A stretch of 64,000 nt of DNA from the NCBI GenBank assembly GCA_023159155.1, contig JAJNNX010000010.1, positions 62,001-126,000 of the forward strand, in the 5' to 3' direction. Source of the DNA: Ustulina deusta (Eukaryota; Ascomycota; Sordariomycetes; Xylariales; Xylariaceae). The stretch's first letter is position 1. Each line of letters starts with the position of its first letter. This document shows positions 35,001 to 46,887 of the stretch, piece by piece. A program made the position numbers and the translations under genes. Below the pieces are notes generated by a model that worked only from the letters and a program-made list of their open reading frames with translations, ran no database searches and was not told the DNA's origin.

Positions 35001-38000
35001 ATACTAAATACCCGTATAGTTTATTCCTTTCGAAAAAAAGTTTATAAATAAGCTACTAGCTATAAACTTTATTAAATAAAGCATAGACCCAGACGCTACG
35101 TTTGTTTTGTTTATACCTAAACTTAAATTAACTAAATATAAATTTATAATTAATTACTAATAAAAAAATATATACTTAAAAAATAAAATTATGCTAGCTC
35201 TAGACATTAATAATATTATATTTAATTATTGCAATACAACCTATTTTATAAAACTAAACATTATTAAAACTTTTTATTAATTACTACTAACTTTAAAATC
35301 ATACTACCTTACTTTTTTCTAAACCCATAAAAGAATATTTTAATAAAAAGTCTTACTATTCGGTCTAAAAATAGGACCTATATAATAGCAAGCTTTTATT
35401 AACGCACAAATCTAAAAACTCCTAAATAAATTTATAAACGCTTATATAAATAATATTTTAATTTATTCTAAAACTAAAAAATAGCACTAGACCTATTACA
35501 AAAAAATAATCTACTGCTTATATTAAACCAAGTACTAAAAAGATATTAAAAAATCTTGTTTTAATACGCTTATTATTAATTACTTAAGAATAGTTATAAA
35601 AACTAAAGTAAAAATTAAGATTAACCCTACTAAAATCTAAACAATTCTAGATTAGAACTTTAACAATTTTAAAAGCACTAAATCAATTTAGTTATTTTTT
35701 AGGCTCTACAACTATGTTTATATATTCACCTACCATACTAATAAAATAGCTACCCTTTTAAATCAATTATTAAAAAAAAACAAACTATTTATAATAGGAC
35801 TAAAACAAAAACAAGCTTTCAAACATATAAAACTATTAACATATAAAGTCCTAGTTCTAGCCTTTTTTAGGCCTAGCCAACCAATACAAATAAAAATAAA
35901 TACTTTATATAATACAATAAGAAAAATTATCTAGCAATAATAAAAAAATACAACCTAAAAACCTATAAAGTACTTCTCTAAAACAATAATACCAACTAAG
36001 CAAGCCTACCCGATTTAAAACCAAAAACTTCTAACAGTAGTACAAACTTTAAAATACTACTACCCAGAACTTCTAAAAACTAAATTCTTTATAATAACTA
36101 ATTATTAAGCTTTACTATACTTTTTAAATAAACAAATCTTATTAATACAATAAGTCTACTAGGCCAATTTCCTATTAAACTTTAATATTACTTTTTAATA
36201 CTAACTAGCATAAAAAAATATAATAGTTAGTATTTTATTAAAAAAAACAGCAAAGCTCCCTATAATAAAAGCTAAAAAAGCCAAAAAAAAAACAATAGTA
36301 CTAATCCCTTCTAACAAAATATTAAGTCCTATATTAACTATAAACATTCTGCCCAATACCCCCCAAAAAGCCAACCTAATAAACCTAATCAAACAAAAAA
36401 ACTAACTACAAAAACTAAAAAATAAAAACAAAAAGCTATATATACCTAAAGTTACTTTAAATAAAACTATCTTTCTTTATACAGCCCTAATTTAAAAAGC
36501 TTATATACCCCTAATCACTATATACTAAAACTAGTATAAAACAATTAAAATATTAGAACAAGAATATTATTAGCCTTACTTAAAACATAATTACAAATAA
36601 TATATATATAATTACTATAACTATAAAAAAAATAAAATATTATAAAATAAAACTTCTAGCCTTTTTTACCTATTATTTATACCATTTATAGTATAGTAAT
36701 ACGTAGTGGTAAATAATAAAAATATGCTACCTAACTAATAGGGTTATAACTATATATAAATATTTATAAACAAGTTTAACTGCTTAATTATAATTTTACT
36801 TAGCAAAAAGACCAATATTACAAAGTTACTAGCTATATAATACTATAAGAGTTTATATAGATTTCTAGGTATACTAAATATATAAATATCAAATAACACA
36901 AAACTATTTATTTCTAAGTTTATAGCAATAATTAACAGTTTTATAAGTACTAAGCACTACTTTAGTAGCGCTTATTATCCTTAGACCTAAAAAACAATAA
37001 AATTAACTAATCAAGAACTAGATTAATAACTCTATTTTTATATTAATAAGTACTAAAACAACTAAAATATTTACCTTCTTACTCTAGATTTTATATATAA
37101 TTTTTTATAATATTTATTAATTAATATATTACCACTAAAAATAACAATAAAAATAAACACACAAAACTTTTTAATAGTAAACCTTAATAAAACAGTTATA
37201 AATTCTAACACTAAACAATAAACATTCAAATTAATCTATTAAACCTAAAATGTTTAAAAAATAGCATATAAAGCTATAACTTTTGCATAAAAATAATATA
37301 AGCTATAAACTAATAAAAAAAAACATCTAATAGACTTTAAAATAAAAAATAAAGTTTTTTTAAAAAAAAAAGGTTTTATAACGCAAGTACTAACTACCAG
37401 ATTAAACTTATAATTAGTTAGCCTTTTTAAAATCCTAAAAAAACAAAAATTTAGCTATATTCTTAATTTACCTAACTCTTACATAATAAAAAACCTATTT
37501 TACGCTAACCAATTATAAAAAACAAGCAATAACCCTCTACTTTAATAAATTTAGTTACTGCTCCTAGCTAAAAATATTAATAATAAAACAAAATTTAAAA
37601 TTAAATAAATCAAATAATTAAAAATATATAAAAAAAATAAAAAACTACAATATTAAGTTGCTTAAAAAAACTGCAATCCTAACAACACCTAGTATATAAC
37701 CTAAAATTTTAAAAACACGCTAATCAAACTTAACTAATTCTATAAAACTTACAAAAAAGCCCCTAAACTTCCTATAAAACTATAAAAATAAATACGTACA
37801 GCAGCAACTAACAAATTTGCAAGCAATCACAAAAATAATAATAAAGCAGTATACTATAAAAAAGCTATATAAACCTGCCGTTATTAGTAACTTTGAATTA
37901 AAACTATATCTAAACTTTTAGTTTTAGAAAAAAGTAGTATAACAGTTAGTACAATCTTGGCAAAACTTACAAAAACTCTAGACCTATAAAGCAATAAAAT

Positions 38001-38177
38001 AAAAAGTCTACGTACAAACTAGCCCATACTTTTGCAGCTATACACACAGAGTCTATATCTACCCACCCTATAAACTCTGATTTTTTTCCTTCCTTTTTCC
38101 TTTTTTTTTTAGCTTAGAGTTTTCGCCTATAGTATTAATAAACTAGCTATAGAAGCTTTACTTGACTGAGCGTAGCA
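32021..38177 (+). mobile_element. Family A gypsy element nested in family B, best-preserved copy
   Basis: LTRs of 240 bp lie at 32021-32260 and 37938-38177, bounded by a perfect duplication CTAAG (32016-32020 and 38178-38182). The element is 6157 bp and sits between the RNase H and integrase regions of family B. It keeps more C and G than the other family A copies and serves as their reference. A reverse transcriptase region around 35.1-35.5 kb reads LFGLKIGP and INNILIYSK (canonical FGLTNAP and LDDILIYS), again Ty3/gypsy with Asp codons mutated. Two family A copies on the left of the window share all major internal blocks. No intact ORF remains. Confidence 0.88.
35090..35490 (+). pseudogene. 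Family A pol remnant: reverse transcriptase
   Basis: Frames interrupted by TAA/TAG give LALDINNI, LLFGLKIGP, QAFINAQI and NAYINNILIYSK, which fit the conserved blocks of Ty3/gypsy reverse transcriptases. The stops and the D-to-N changes agree with C:G to T:A mutation. Confidence 0.7.
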
Positions 38178-38199
38178 CTAAGTATGCTTTATAGCTAGA

Positions 38200-39020
38200 A
38201 AACCCCGATAAGAATATTAAAGTATAAGACGGTCTGCTATATAAAAAAAACTGGCTATAAATATTTATTGCTATTTAAAAAGATGTAATAAAATCTAAAT
38301 ACGATATGTTAGTAGTAGGATATATAAGAATAAATAAGACTATAGAGTTAATTACCTGCAATTTCTAGTGGCCAAACCTAGAGATATTAGTATAGGAATA
38401 TATATAAGGGTGCTTATAATGCTAGCAGAACAAAATCCTATAGTATGCCCCCTATGGACTGCTACAACCCATAGAACTCTATTATAGCCCATGGCAGTTG
38501 GTTGCAATAGACTTTATTATAGACCTACTCCTCTTAAATAGCTGCGACTCTATATAGGTAATAATTAATCCTTTTATAAAAATAGCTTATTTTATAGCTC
38601 TAAAAATCTAAAAAAAAAAAACTAATAATTTTATTAAAATATTTGCAAAAGTTTATTAGAGATTATACGGTATATTTTGTAATATTATTTCTAATAGAAA
38701 TTTTAGATTTATTGCGTACTTATAAAGGGACTTCTTTAAACTAGTAAAAATTAAGCTATGCATAAGCACAGCTTTTTACCCCTAAACTAATAGTTAGACC
38801 GAATAATTTAACTAGTTTTTAAAAATCTATTTATGGGCGTTTGTTAACTATAAAATAATTAACTAAAAAGACTTACTTTTTATAGCAGAATTTATATATA
38901 ATAATATTGCATCTGCGTCTATATATATAACCTTATTTTATATAAATTATAAGTATTACTTAGTAGCCCACAATCTTTTTTTTAGCGCATTTTGCAATCC
39001 AAAAAGTTAGTTATATATAT
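38200..39020 (+). pseudogene. Family B pol remnant: integrase
   Basis: Directly after the nested element the family B frame continues with an H2C2-like zinc region (KTIELITCNFW, YVRACNACR-like spacing) and a stretch reading LQPIELYYSPWQLVAIDFII, which matches the start of a retroviral-type integrase core (canonical PW..ISMDFI). Stops are frequent. This shows that the nested element split the family B pol between RNase H and integrase. Confidence 0.68.
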
Positions 39021-39627
39021 ATTAGATAACATAAATCTATTAAAACGTACAAAAATACCTAAAAAAAAGCTGCTAAAAAATAAAGAAATAGGCTAATAAG
39101 AAAAGAACAGAAGTACTTACCTATACTAAGGATTAACTAGTAATATTAAATACTAAAAATATTAAAACTAAATAATCTGCAAAAAAGCTTAATAAAAAAA
39201 TATTAGAACTTTTTAAAATTTAGAAGGTTATTTTTTTTATTGCTGTCTGATTTATTTTACTTAAAAGATAAAAAATCTATAACTTTTTTTATGTTTTGTT
39301 TATTAAGCTTTATTACGTTAGTAATTAAGCACTACTTAATTTTAATTAAGTTTTATAAAAAGTAGCCCTAATTAAATCTAAAAATTATTAAGTAAAAAAA
39401 ATAAAAAACTTTTTAAAAACTTAAAGCAATATAAAATACCTAGTTAAATAAAAAGAATAGCCGGCTAAAAAGCATTAGATTTAAAAACTTTACGATTATT
39501 TGTATAGCAATAAAACAAAAAAAGCTATATATTAGTTCTATTAATATAATTTAAAAAAACTTATAAACTTTTGCGCTATTTAACTATAAAAATGTTTAAA
39601 AGCAAACATTAAAAAAAAAAAAAATAG

Positions 39628-39946
39628 TATTATACGGATTAATATGCTAAACTGCTAGCTATATTATTAGTATAATATATAGGCCTATAAAGGAATAGAT
39701 AAGTTTTTATTAGAAAGACAAGAGGTTATATGGATTATATGTATATGTAGGGAGACCTAATAGTCCTTTGCGTTGATAGAGTTACAGAATGTATTCCAAA
39801 TAGCCTAATAGCGAACGGGCATAAATAGGCTATGAGAATCCCAAGTTCGAACACTCGAGAAAGGGAACCATGGACCTTAAGACCCCTAGAGAATTATTAG
39901 CTGAATATGACTAAGTTCCAAGCCCATAATACATGCCCTTGTTACA
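39628..39946 (+). repeat. Family B 3' LTR
   Basis: This 319-bp LTR starts TATTATACGG and ends TTGTTACA, preceded by an A-rich tract. Its left part is AT-converted and its right part, next to the host gene, is nearly unmutated: the mirror image of the 5' LTR. Confidence 0.85.
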
Positions 39947-39951
39947 GATGG

Positions 39952-40144
39952 AGGGGAGGATGGGGTGCAGCCGGATGCGATCAGAAGGTCGCAGAAGGAG
40001 TGGGATATGGGGTATGGGTTTATCCTGCCGGAGAGGAAGGGCTTCGGCGGACTGGAGGTGCTGGTGACGCTCGAGCCAGAGGCGATGGACGTGTTGTTGG
40101 CGGATAAGGCGTGGAGGAGCTGGGTGAAGGAGATTATCGAATGA
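39952..40144 (+). pseudogene. BAHD-type acyltransferase fragment, C-terminal end (right part)
   Basis: Directly after the GATGG duplication the frame set by the left fragment (25941-26722) continues without a shift for 63 more codons to a TGA at 40142-40144. It carries segments typical of the C-terminus of fungal transferase-family acyltransferases: GYGFILPERKGFGG, a VLVTLEPEAMDVL strand-helix, and a closing AWRSWVKEIIE helix. Counting the duplication once, the two parts make 324 codons plus stop in one frame, so the insertion is the only break at this point. No other function is proposed for the isolated tail. Confidence 0.8.
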
Positions 40145-40803
40145 GGAATGCAACCATAACTGTCAGGTAAAAAGTCTAGAAAGCGGAAGCAGCCCAATGC
40201 TCGACGTGTCCCCTTCATTCTCGTCCCAGTCCTTGTGGTGTAAATTTGTCATGGCCAATTGGGGCTTTCCTGCCGGCTTGTCGTGACCCAATGAGATATA
40301 CCTTGCTTCCGACTATGGGAAGAGACGCGGTCTGGGGTACGCCCGAACCAACGTACCAAAGAGCGATTACAAGAACCTTTCATATAAGCAAGGCTCAACA
40401 CCGCTCATACCTGTCATGGCCTGGATTTGCGCCAATATTCCTCCGACCAGAACTTGCGAACGCGGGATCGAACGCGCCATCGCCTCTCAGATCGTCCATC
40501 GGGGCAGTCCCGGCCTTCCGGCCATCCCGGCTCGATCTGCCTTATGCAGACAACCAATTTGGCAGCTCGGACCGAGCTTCTGGCCGTTCAAGACATGCTC
40601 TCGTACGTGGACAAGATTATTCCTGCAGCCCGGATCCCGAGACCACGTGATCCCCTTGGCCTCTTCGTCTTATGTAAGGCCGTAAGAAGACGTATCCAGC
40701 GCTTAGTACCAAGCAAAAGGCGCACCTGGCCACCGCGGCTTACCGGTCCAACTTGTCACTGATGAAGATTCTAGCCTGGAGAAAGGAAAGAAGAAATAGT
40801 GTT
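40145..40803 (+). other. Host DNA downstream of acyltransferase, no gene assigned
   Basis: Three overlapping open frames (40246-40650, 40416-40685, 40427-40762) occur on the plus strand with unbiased codon use. None shows a domain I recognise. A piece reading ELLAVQDMLSYVDKI looks protein-like, so a decayed exon is possible. Confidence 0.35.
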
Positions 40804-40913
40804 CTACAGTACACCTCAGGGCACTCGGTTGTGGTTGATGGTACGTATATTCGGGGAGCGTGAGCGTTGTTAGGCGCTTCTACGATGCGAAGGTGTAGCT
40901 TGGTACACTGTAG
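40804..40913 (+). repeat. 110-bp dispersed MITE-like repeat, copy 2
   Basis: This is the cleaner partner of 3363-3472, also exactly 110 bp. The ends CTACAGT and ACTGTAG are inverted, and the right end contains GTGTAGCTTGGTACAC. No target duplication is evident. Normal DNA continues to about 41.2 kb, including an ACTAAAACAA-type A/C-rich tract at 40921-40985. Confidence 0.6.
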
Positions 40914-42359
40914 ACGCGGCTAAAACTGCCCAAACTAAAACAACAACTAAAAACAACTAAAACAAACAAACAAAACAACTATCAAATGGTGAAAAGGGAT
41001 AGTAGGCGGGTCGAAAGCGTGATGAAGATGTATCGCGAGTGCACCGAAAAAGTGGGATGTAGAAGGTGAGTTGTGCGGTGGGTCCACTTTCAGGTCTGTA
41101 GAACCACCTAGAAATTTAGGAGTAATCAGATAAACTGAGGGTAGCCCACCCCTGTTGACCTAAGGGTACCCGTGCGTTTTGGAAGTAGAAGTGCTCCACA
41201 GAATACTTTGCCTAATTGAACATGTAAAGCTTATATAGTGTATTTAATATATATTATTCATTTTATGCAATAAAGGTTAAAAAGGAGTAAAGCTCCCCTA
41301 CCTACAAAATATTAATTAGTAATTAACTATTAAAACTAGAATATACCTATACTATTGCTAGATTGTTTTTAAATTATTTTTTAATTATTTTTTAATAGTT
41401 TTTATTTTGTTATAATTTTTAATAATATTTACTATAACAATAGCTACTATTTATACTAACTATATTTAAAATAAAAAGATTGTCCTAATTATAAAAAAAT
41501 ATAAAAACCCTTTTAATATTCTTACTAACTTATAAAAATAAATTAAAAATAATATTACATTCTAATATTATTTAGGTTATAATATTTAAAAAAGTTATAT
41601 TTAATAAACTTTTATTAACTAAATAAATAAATATAAAGCAATATAGCAATAATAATAATAATTTTAATATATAAATATAAAAAAATATTTTATTATAACA
41701 TATTTTTATTTCTAATATATTACAATTGGATTACTAAACTATTTTTAGTAATTAAAAACTTAAAATTAAATATTTTTACTATATAACTAGTATTCCTAAA
41801 ATGCTAAAAATATTAACTTATAGAATTATATTTATTATTCCTACTAAAATACTACAAAAATCTAAAGTTAAAAAGCTATAAAAAACTATAAGTTTTTTTA
41901 TTATAAAAAAATATTTATATAATACTTATTAAATAAGCTTTAATATAATATCTAGTATTACTAACTATTATTTTTAACTATAACTTTTTTATTTAGGAAT
42001 ATACCTATAATATATTATATATATAAATATAAAAAAAAAAGGCTTGCTTTTATATACCTATAGAGTTATTCTACTATACTAAAATCATATCTAATCTTAA
42101 ATATTATATTATTAAATTAAAAACTTATATAAAAATAGTTAATATTTAAACAATTATTATTAAGTATATAAATCTAATAAAAAATATTTCTAAAACAATC
42201 ATAAAACAATCCTAAACTAACTCTTAATATATATAGGCATATTAAGCAAATCTATATATAATTTAAAAAAAATACTGCTTATCTAAAGCAATAAAATATA
42301 TACTAGCTTTATTTTTTAAAATCAAACTATAATATAAAATATATAATTTTAATCTATTG

Positions 42360-42710
42360 CAGTAGGGCTAGTGCGCGTGTGCAGGAAACAGGTCCTTAGT
42401 CATAGAGTAGAACGTATTCTTGGAGACCTTGGAGATTACGGGACAAGAAGTATAAGAAACGCACGTTTTTATTTGAGGCTACGGAAGACTTTTTTTTTAT
42501 ATAGCAGACAACAGACAATTATTACAAAATACTAGATAGGAGTTAAGAATTTGTTTTTATTAATTAATTATTATGTTTTTATTTATAATTACGAATTAGA
42601 TCTTGACCTAATACGTATAAAGATCTGCGAGCCGAAAGACGTAGTCTAATATATACCGATTAGGTAGGTTTGGTTGGTTTGAGTGTGCGATACGCCGATT
42701 AGGAGCCCTG
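42360..42710. mobile_element. Probable hAT-type MITE
   Basis: An unmutated 351-bp island within AT-rich DNA begins CAGTAGGGCT and ends with the complement of CAGGGCTCCT, giving short imperfect inverted ends. The flanking octamers ATCTATTG (42352-42359) and CTCTATTT (42711-42718) agree at six positions, compatible with an 8-bp hAT duplication that has since mutated. There is no ORF. A solo LTR is an alternative. Confidence 0.42.
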
Positions 42711-45054
42711 CTCTATTTCACTATTATTATTTTAAATTTTATTAATAATATAATAAAAAATTAGTAGTATATAGCAATATATATTATATTGTTTAATAAA
42801 TAGTTTAGCTATATTATAGTCCAACTATTTTTTTTACTTAGTCTTTATTAAATATTATAACTTTTTATTACTTATTTTAGAGCTTGTAGTAAATAAGGAC
42901 TATAGTCCTAATATTAATATATAAAATATATATTACTTGTTTATAAACAATCAAAAAAAACGGCTTATTTATAGTAAGATTTTATTTATAATTTAAATTA
43001 GTTTAATATTTATATTTTAAAAATAAATAAAGTTTATACTAATAAAACTTTTATATTTATTTAAGTTTAATATAAAGTTATATATTAGTTTATTATACTA
43101 AAGAACTATAAAGCAATACTATATATTATAATAATATTATATAATAAATATTACTACCTTTTATCACTTGCTACAAAAGCTTTACGCTCTACTATTACAT
43201 TAATCATCCAAATTGTCTAACAGATTAACTAACCATTTATAAGCCTAAATAAATACTCCTAGTATTATAAATTTTATTATTTATTAATATATATTAAATA
43301 TATTTTTAATATTAAAAAAATTAAAAGCTTTTTTTACTAAAAATTAAAAGTGTTTTATTATAGATATTTATTATAGTTTTGCTAATATAAACTATTTTTG
43401 GCATATTATCTATAAGCAGTAGATTTTGCTTTTTTTAAATAGTAATAAAAATATTGCACTAGCTTTACTTCAAACCAACAAATAAAACAAAAAGACATAT
43501 ATAAATACAGTATTATTTATATTTATATATTATTATTAATTAATTACTATATTTTAGTATATTTAATATATAGTACAATTATATTTTAATTATATAGTTA
43601 TTTATTTTTACTATAAATAAGCTAAACAATAAAGCTTTAATAAAATGCAAAGCTTTATAGTTAATATAAATTATAAACATATAAAAAGCATGTTTTATTG
43701 CAAGATTATTTAGGCCTAGTACTCCTACAACTCAGAAAAAAATATATATATAATCCTAAATTGTTCTTAAATCATACTAGGATTATTTCTTACATACTTT
43801 AGCACTTTTACTTATATAATATTTCATAAATTTTAAAACTACTATAATATATTATTACATATTTAAGCAAGTTTTTTATATTTTAAAAAACAAATATATT
43901 ATAATAATTAAATAAAAATATATCTATAGTACAGAGCTTCTTGGAGTAACTCTAAACCAAAATCAAAATATTATCCAAAGTTTAGGTTAATACTTACAAA
44001 AAAAGTTTAAACCTAAACAGCTTTTATAACATTATATTATATTAATAATAAAGCTTTGCTAGGTATATTTTAAACATGGGGTTAAATACCTGCTTAATAA
44101 AAATTGTTCTATAAATATAAGTTTATAATATAATATACTAATATCTTTATTATGTTGCTTAAATATATAAAATTATAATATAATATATAATAAAATTGCT
44201 AGTATATTATCTAAAAAACTATTTAAAAATAATTAAAAAACGTTTTTTAATACTAATAATTTTAATAGCTAGATTTCTTTTTTATAAAAACTAGATAAAC
44301 TATAAAAAATACTTTTTAATTATAAAAAGGTTTTATTAAACAAAATTAAAGATTTTTTATAACAACTAGAATTTAATTTTAAAAAATATTAATATAATTA
44401 AAATTATATATATAGTATTATATTATTAAACTAAAAAATATATTCTGTTAGCTTAAATAATTAATAGTATTAAAAAGTATAATTAGAATTTGATATTAAA
44501 AAATAAAGCTACTTAAATATTACAAATCCTAACAATATATTATAATACTAAAGTTTTAGGCCGATTTGATTTTGTTTTATAGTAATATAATAAGTAATAA
44601 ATATTTAATTATTGTTTAGCTTTTTATTAATTTAAGTTTAAAAATAAAAGTATATAAAATAAAAAAATTATTTACTTAATAAAAAATAAATATAATTATA
44701 AAGCTACTACTAAACTATTTAACTATTAATTAAAAGCTTATAATAAAATTATACTTTATTAATTAATAGTTTAAGTAATAGCTAACTAAAAATAGATATA
44801 TTTAATATCTAAAGTAATAATAATAACTTTATGTTTTATTATAATAATAGTGTTTTATTATCTAGTGTTTTAGTACAATTTTATAGATTAAGCCCCCGGG
44901 GCTAAACATTTATTTAATTTTTGCAAACCTTTTATTAATAAATAATATAAAATCAAACTAATATTTAATAAAACTAAATAGCTTTTAAAAAATAATAATT
45001 TTAGCTTAAAAAATAACGAAAAAAAATAAATAAACAAAATAAAAAAGCAGTACT

Positions 45055-45275
45055 AAAGTTGGAGATATAAAAACAAGCTGTTGCTGCAAAAGAAGGGAGA
45101 AAAACTTTAGAACTATAGTATAGGTTATAGCTTGAGCGCGAAAGGATGTAGTGGGAGTAGTAGTATTAGCTCCGGTAGCTAAGTAAATATATAATGTTTG
45201 GTTTATTTATTGTTTCTGGATTGTTTCTGGATTGTTTCTGGATTGTTTTTTGATTGTTTTTTTATTGTTTTTTAG
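45055..45275 (+). repeat. Decayed coding island followed by an 11-bp tandem repeat
   Basis: Around 45055-45180 one frame reads LKLEI, KQAVAAKEGRKTLEL, YRL and LERERM, separated by TAG stops that would be CAG or TGG before C:G to T:A change. A basic, helical C-terminus of a DNA-transposon transposase would look like this, but the match is weak. Immediately after, from about 45212, the unit TTGTTTCTGGA is repeated three times, then as more T-rich variants. Confidence 0.4.
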
Positions 45276-45918
45276 CTAATATATATATATATATAATAAT
45301 ATATAAGCTATACCTATAACTAATTAAAAAAACAAACTAATTATAAACTAAAATATTAAACACTTTATATATTAAAAAAAATAATAAAAAAATAATAATT
45401 AATATAAATTTAATAAACTTTAAATAAACTTTAGATTTATTAATAAATATAATTATATATTTAATTTAAATTTATTATTATATTAATTATAAAATATTAT
45501 ATATTAAAACTTAAAAAGAATAAATAAAAAAATCAAAATATATTTATTAATAAATTAATAATATAATAATAATTTAAACTTTATTAATTTATATATAAAA
45601 AATTTTAATATGAATAATATATTAAAATAAATATATATATATTAATATATAATATTATAATAAATTAATATTAATTATAACTTGATTTTATTATTATTAT
45701 ATTAATTTATAAAATAATATAAGTTTTTATATAAATATATATAATTTATTTAATATTAATTAATAACTATAAAAATATTATAAATTAATAAAAATAAAAA
45801 TAAAATCTAATTTATAATATTAATAAGTTTTTATATTATATTTTAAATTTTTATTATATAATTATTTTATTTTTTTATTTATTTTTATTATAATATTAAA
45901 TATATTTTATAATATAGC

Positions 45919-46887
45919 TATAATAATTAATATAGTTTTAATAAAACTTATAAAAACTTTAAACCTATATAATAATAAAATAAAAAGTTTATATATAAAC
46001 TAACCTATAATTTTATAGCTATATATATAAAGTTTATATTTATTTATTTTATAAACTTTAACTTTTTTTTTTTTTAATTTAGAATTTTTATTTATAATAT
46101 TAATAAACTAGCTATAAAAAGTTTATTTAATTAATTATAATATTACTTTAAGTTTATTAATTATTTATTAATAAATATTTAATAAATATATATTTTATAA
46201 TATAAACTTAATTTTAATATAATTTTAATAAATTTTTAATTTTTATATTATTTAAAAACTAATAATTTATAAAAAACTTAACTTTAAATATTTTTATTTT
46301 ATTTTTAGTTTTTAAATAATTAAAATAACTCTAGTTTTTAAATATAACTAGTTTTTTATTATGAAATAATTTTAAAAAAAAATTTCATAAAAAAAAAAGA
46401 AAATTTTATACTAAACTTTTTTATAAATATTTTAAATAAACTAATATTTAAAAAAAATCTAAAAAAAATAAAAAGTTAAAACTTTTTTAATAAAAAAAAA
46501 AATATTAATTTTTTACTATATTAATTTTAATACTTTTAAAAATATTTATAATTTAATAATAAAAAATATATTTAAAAATATTAATTTTAAACTTTTTAGT
46601 TTTATTATTTTATTTATTTTTTATTTTATTAGTTTATTTTTTAATAGTTTAAACCTTATTTATATTAAAAAAACTAAAATATAAAAAATTAATCTTAGCA
46701 AGTTTATAAAAAATAAAGCTTTATTTAATAACTAGATCTATAAACTAATAAAAAAGCTAAATAAAAATATTTTATATTTTAAACTAAAAATAACAAATTT
46801 TAGTATATTATAAACTAATTAAAAAAATATATTAAAAAATTAATAAAAATATATTTTTATTTAATTAAAAAACTATTTAATAATATT
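45919..46887 (+). mobile_element. Family A gypsy 5' fragment, RIP-degraded
   Basis: A family A LTR begins at 45919 (TATAATAATTAAT) and is followed by the internal 5' region as in the 32021 copy, until similarity stops abruptly at 46887. The rest of the element and the right LTR are absent. ATAGC precedes the LTR (45914-45918) and also follows the break (46888-46892); this may be chance because such strings are common here. Confidence 0.7.

Larger units (their letters stand above)
26723..39946 (+). mobile_element. Family B Ty3/gypsy retrotransposon carrying a nested family A element
   Basis: LTRs of exactly 319 bp each lie at 26723-27041 and 39628-39946, bounded by a perfect 5-bp duplication GATGG (26718-26722 and 39947-39951). 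Removing the nested element (32021-38177) and its 5-bp duplication leaves 7062 bp, a normal gypsy size. Through many RIP stops the pol order RT, RNase H, integrase is still readable, which is the Ty3/gypsy order. The element sits inside an acyltransferase gene. The internal part is strongly AT-biased, but the outer ends of both LTRs, next to single-copy DNA, keep their C and G. Confidence 0.9.

Noticed and set aside
36201..36392. 63-codon minus-strand ORF with hydrophobic composition
   Set aside because: It lies inside the RIP'd family A element. AT-rich DNA yields Phe/Ile/Leu-rich random frames.
39830..39870. tRNA-like GTTCGAACAC string
   Set aside because: It lies within the family B LTR, is also present in the left LTR, and has no cloverleaf-forming partner sequence around it.
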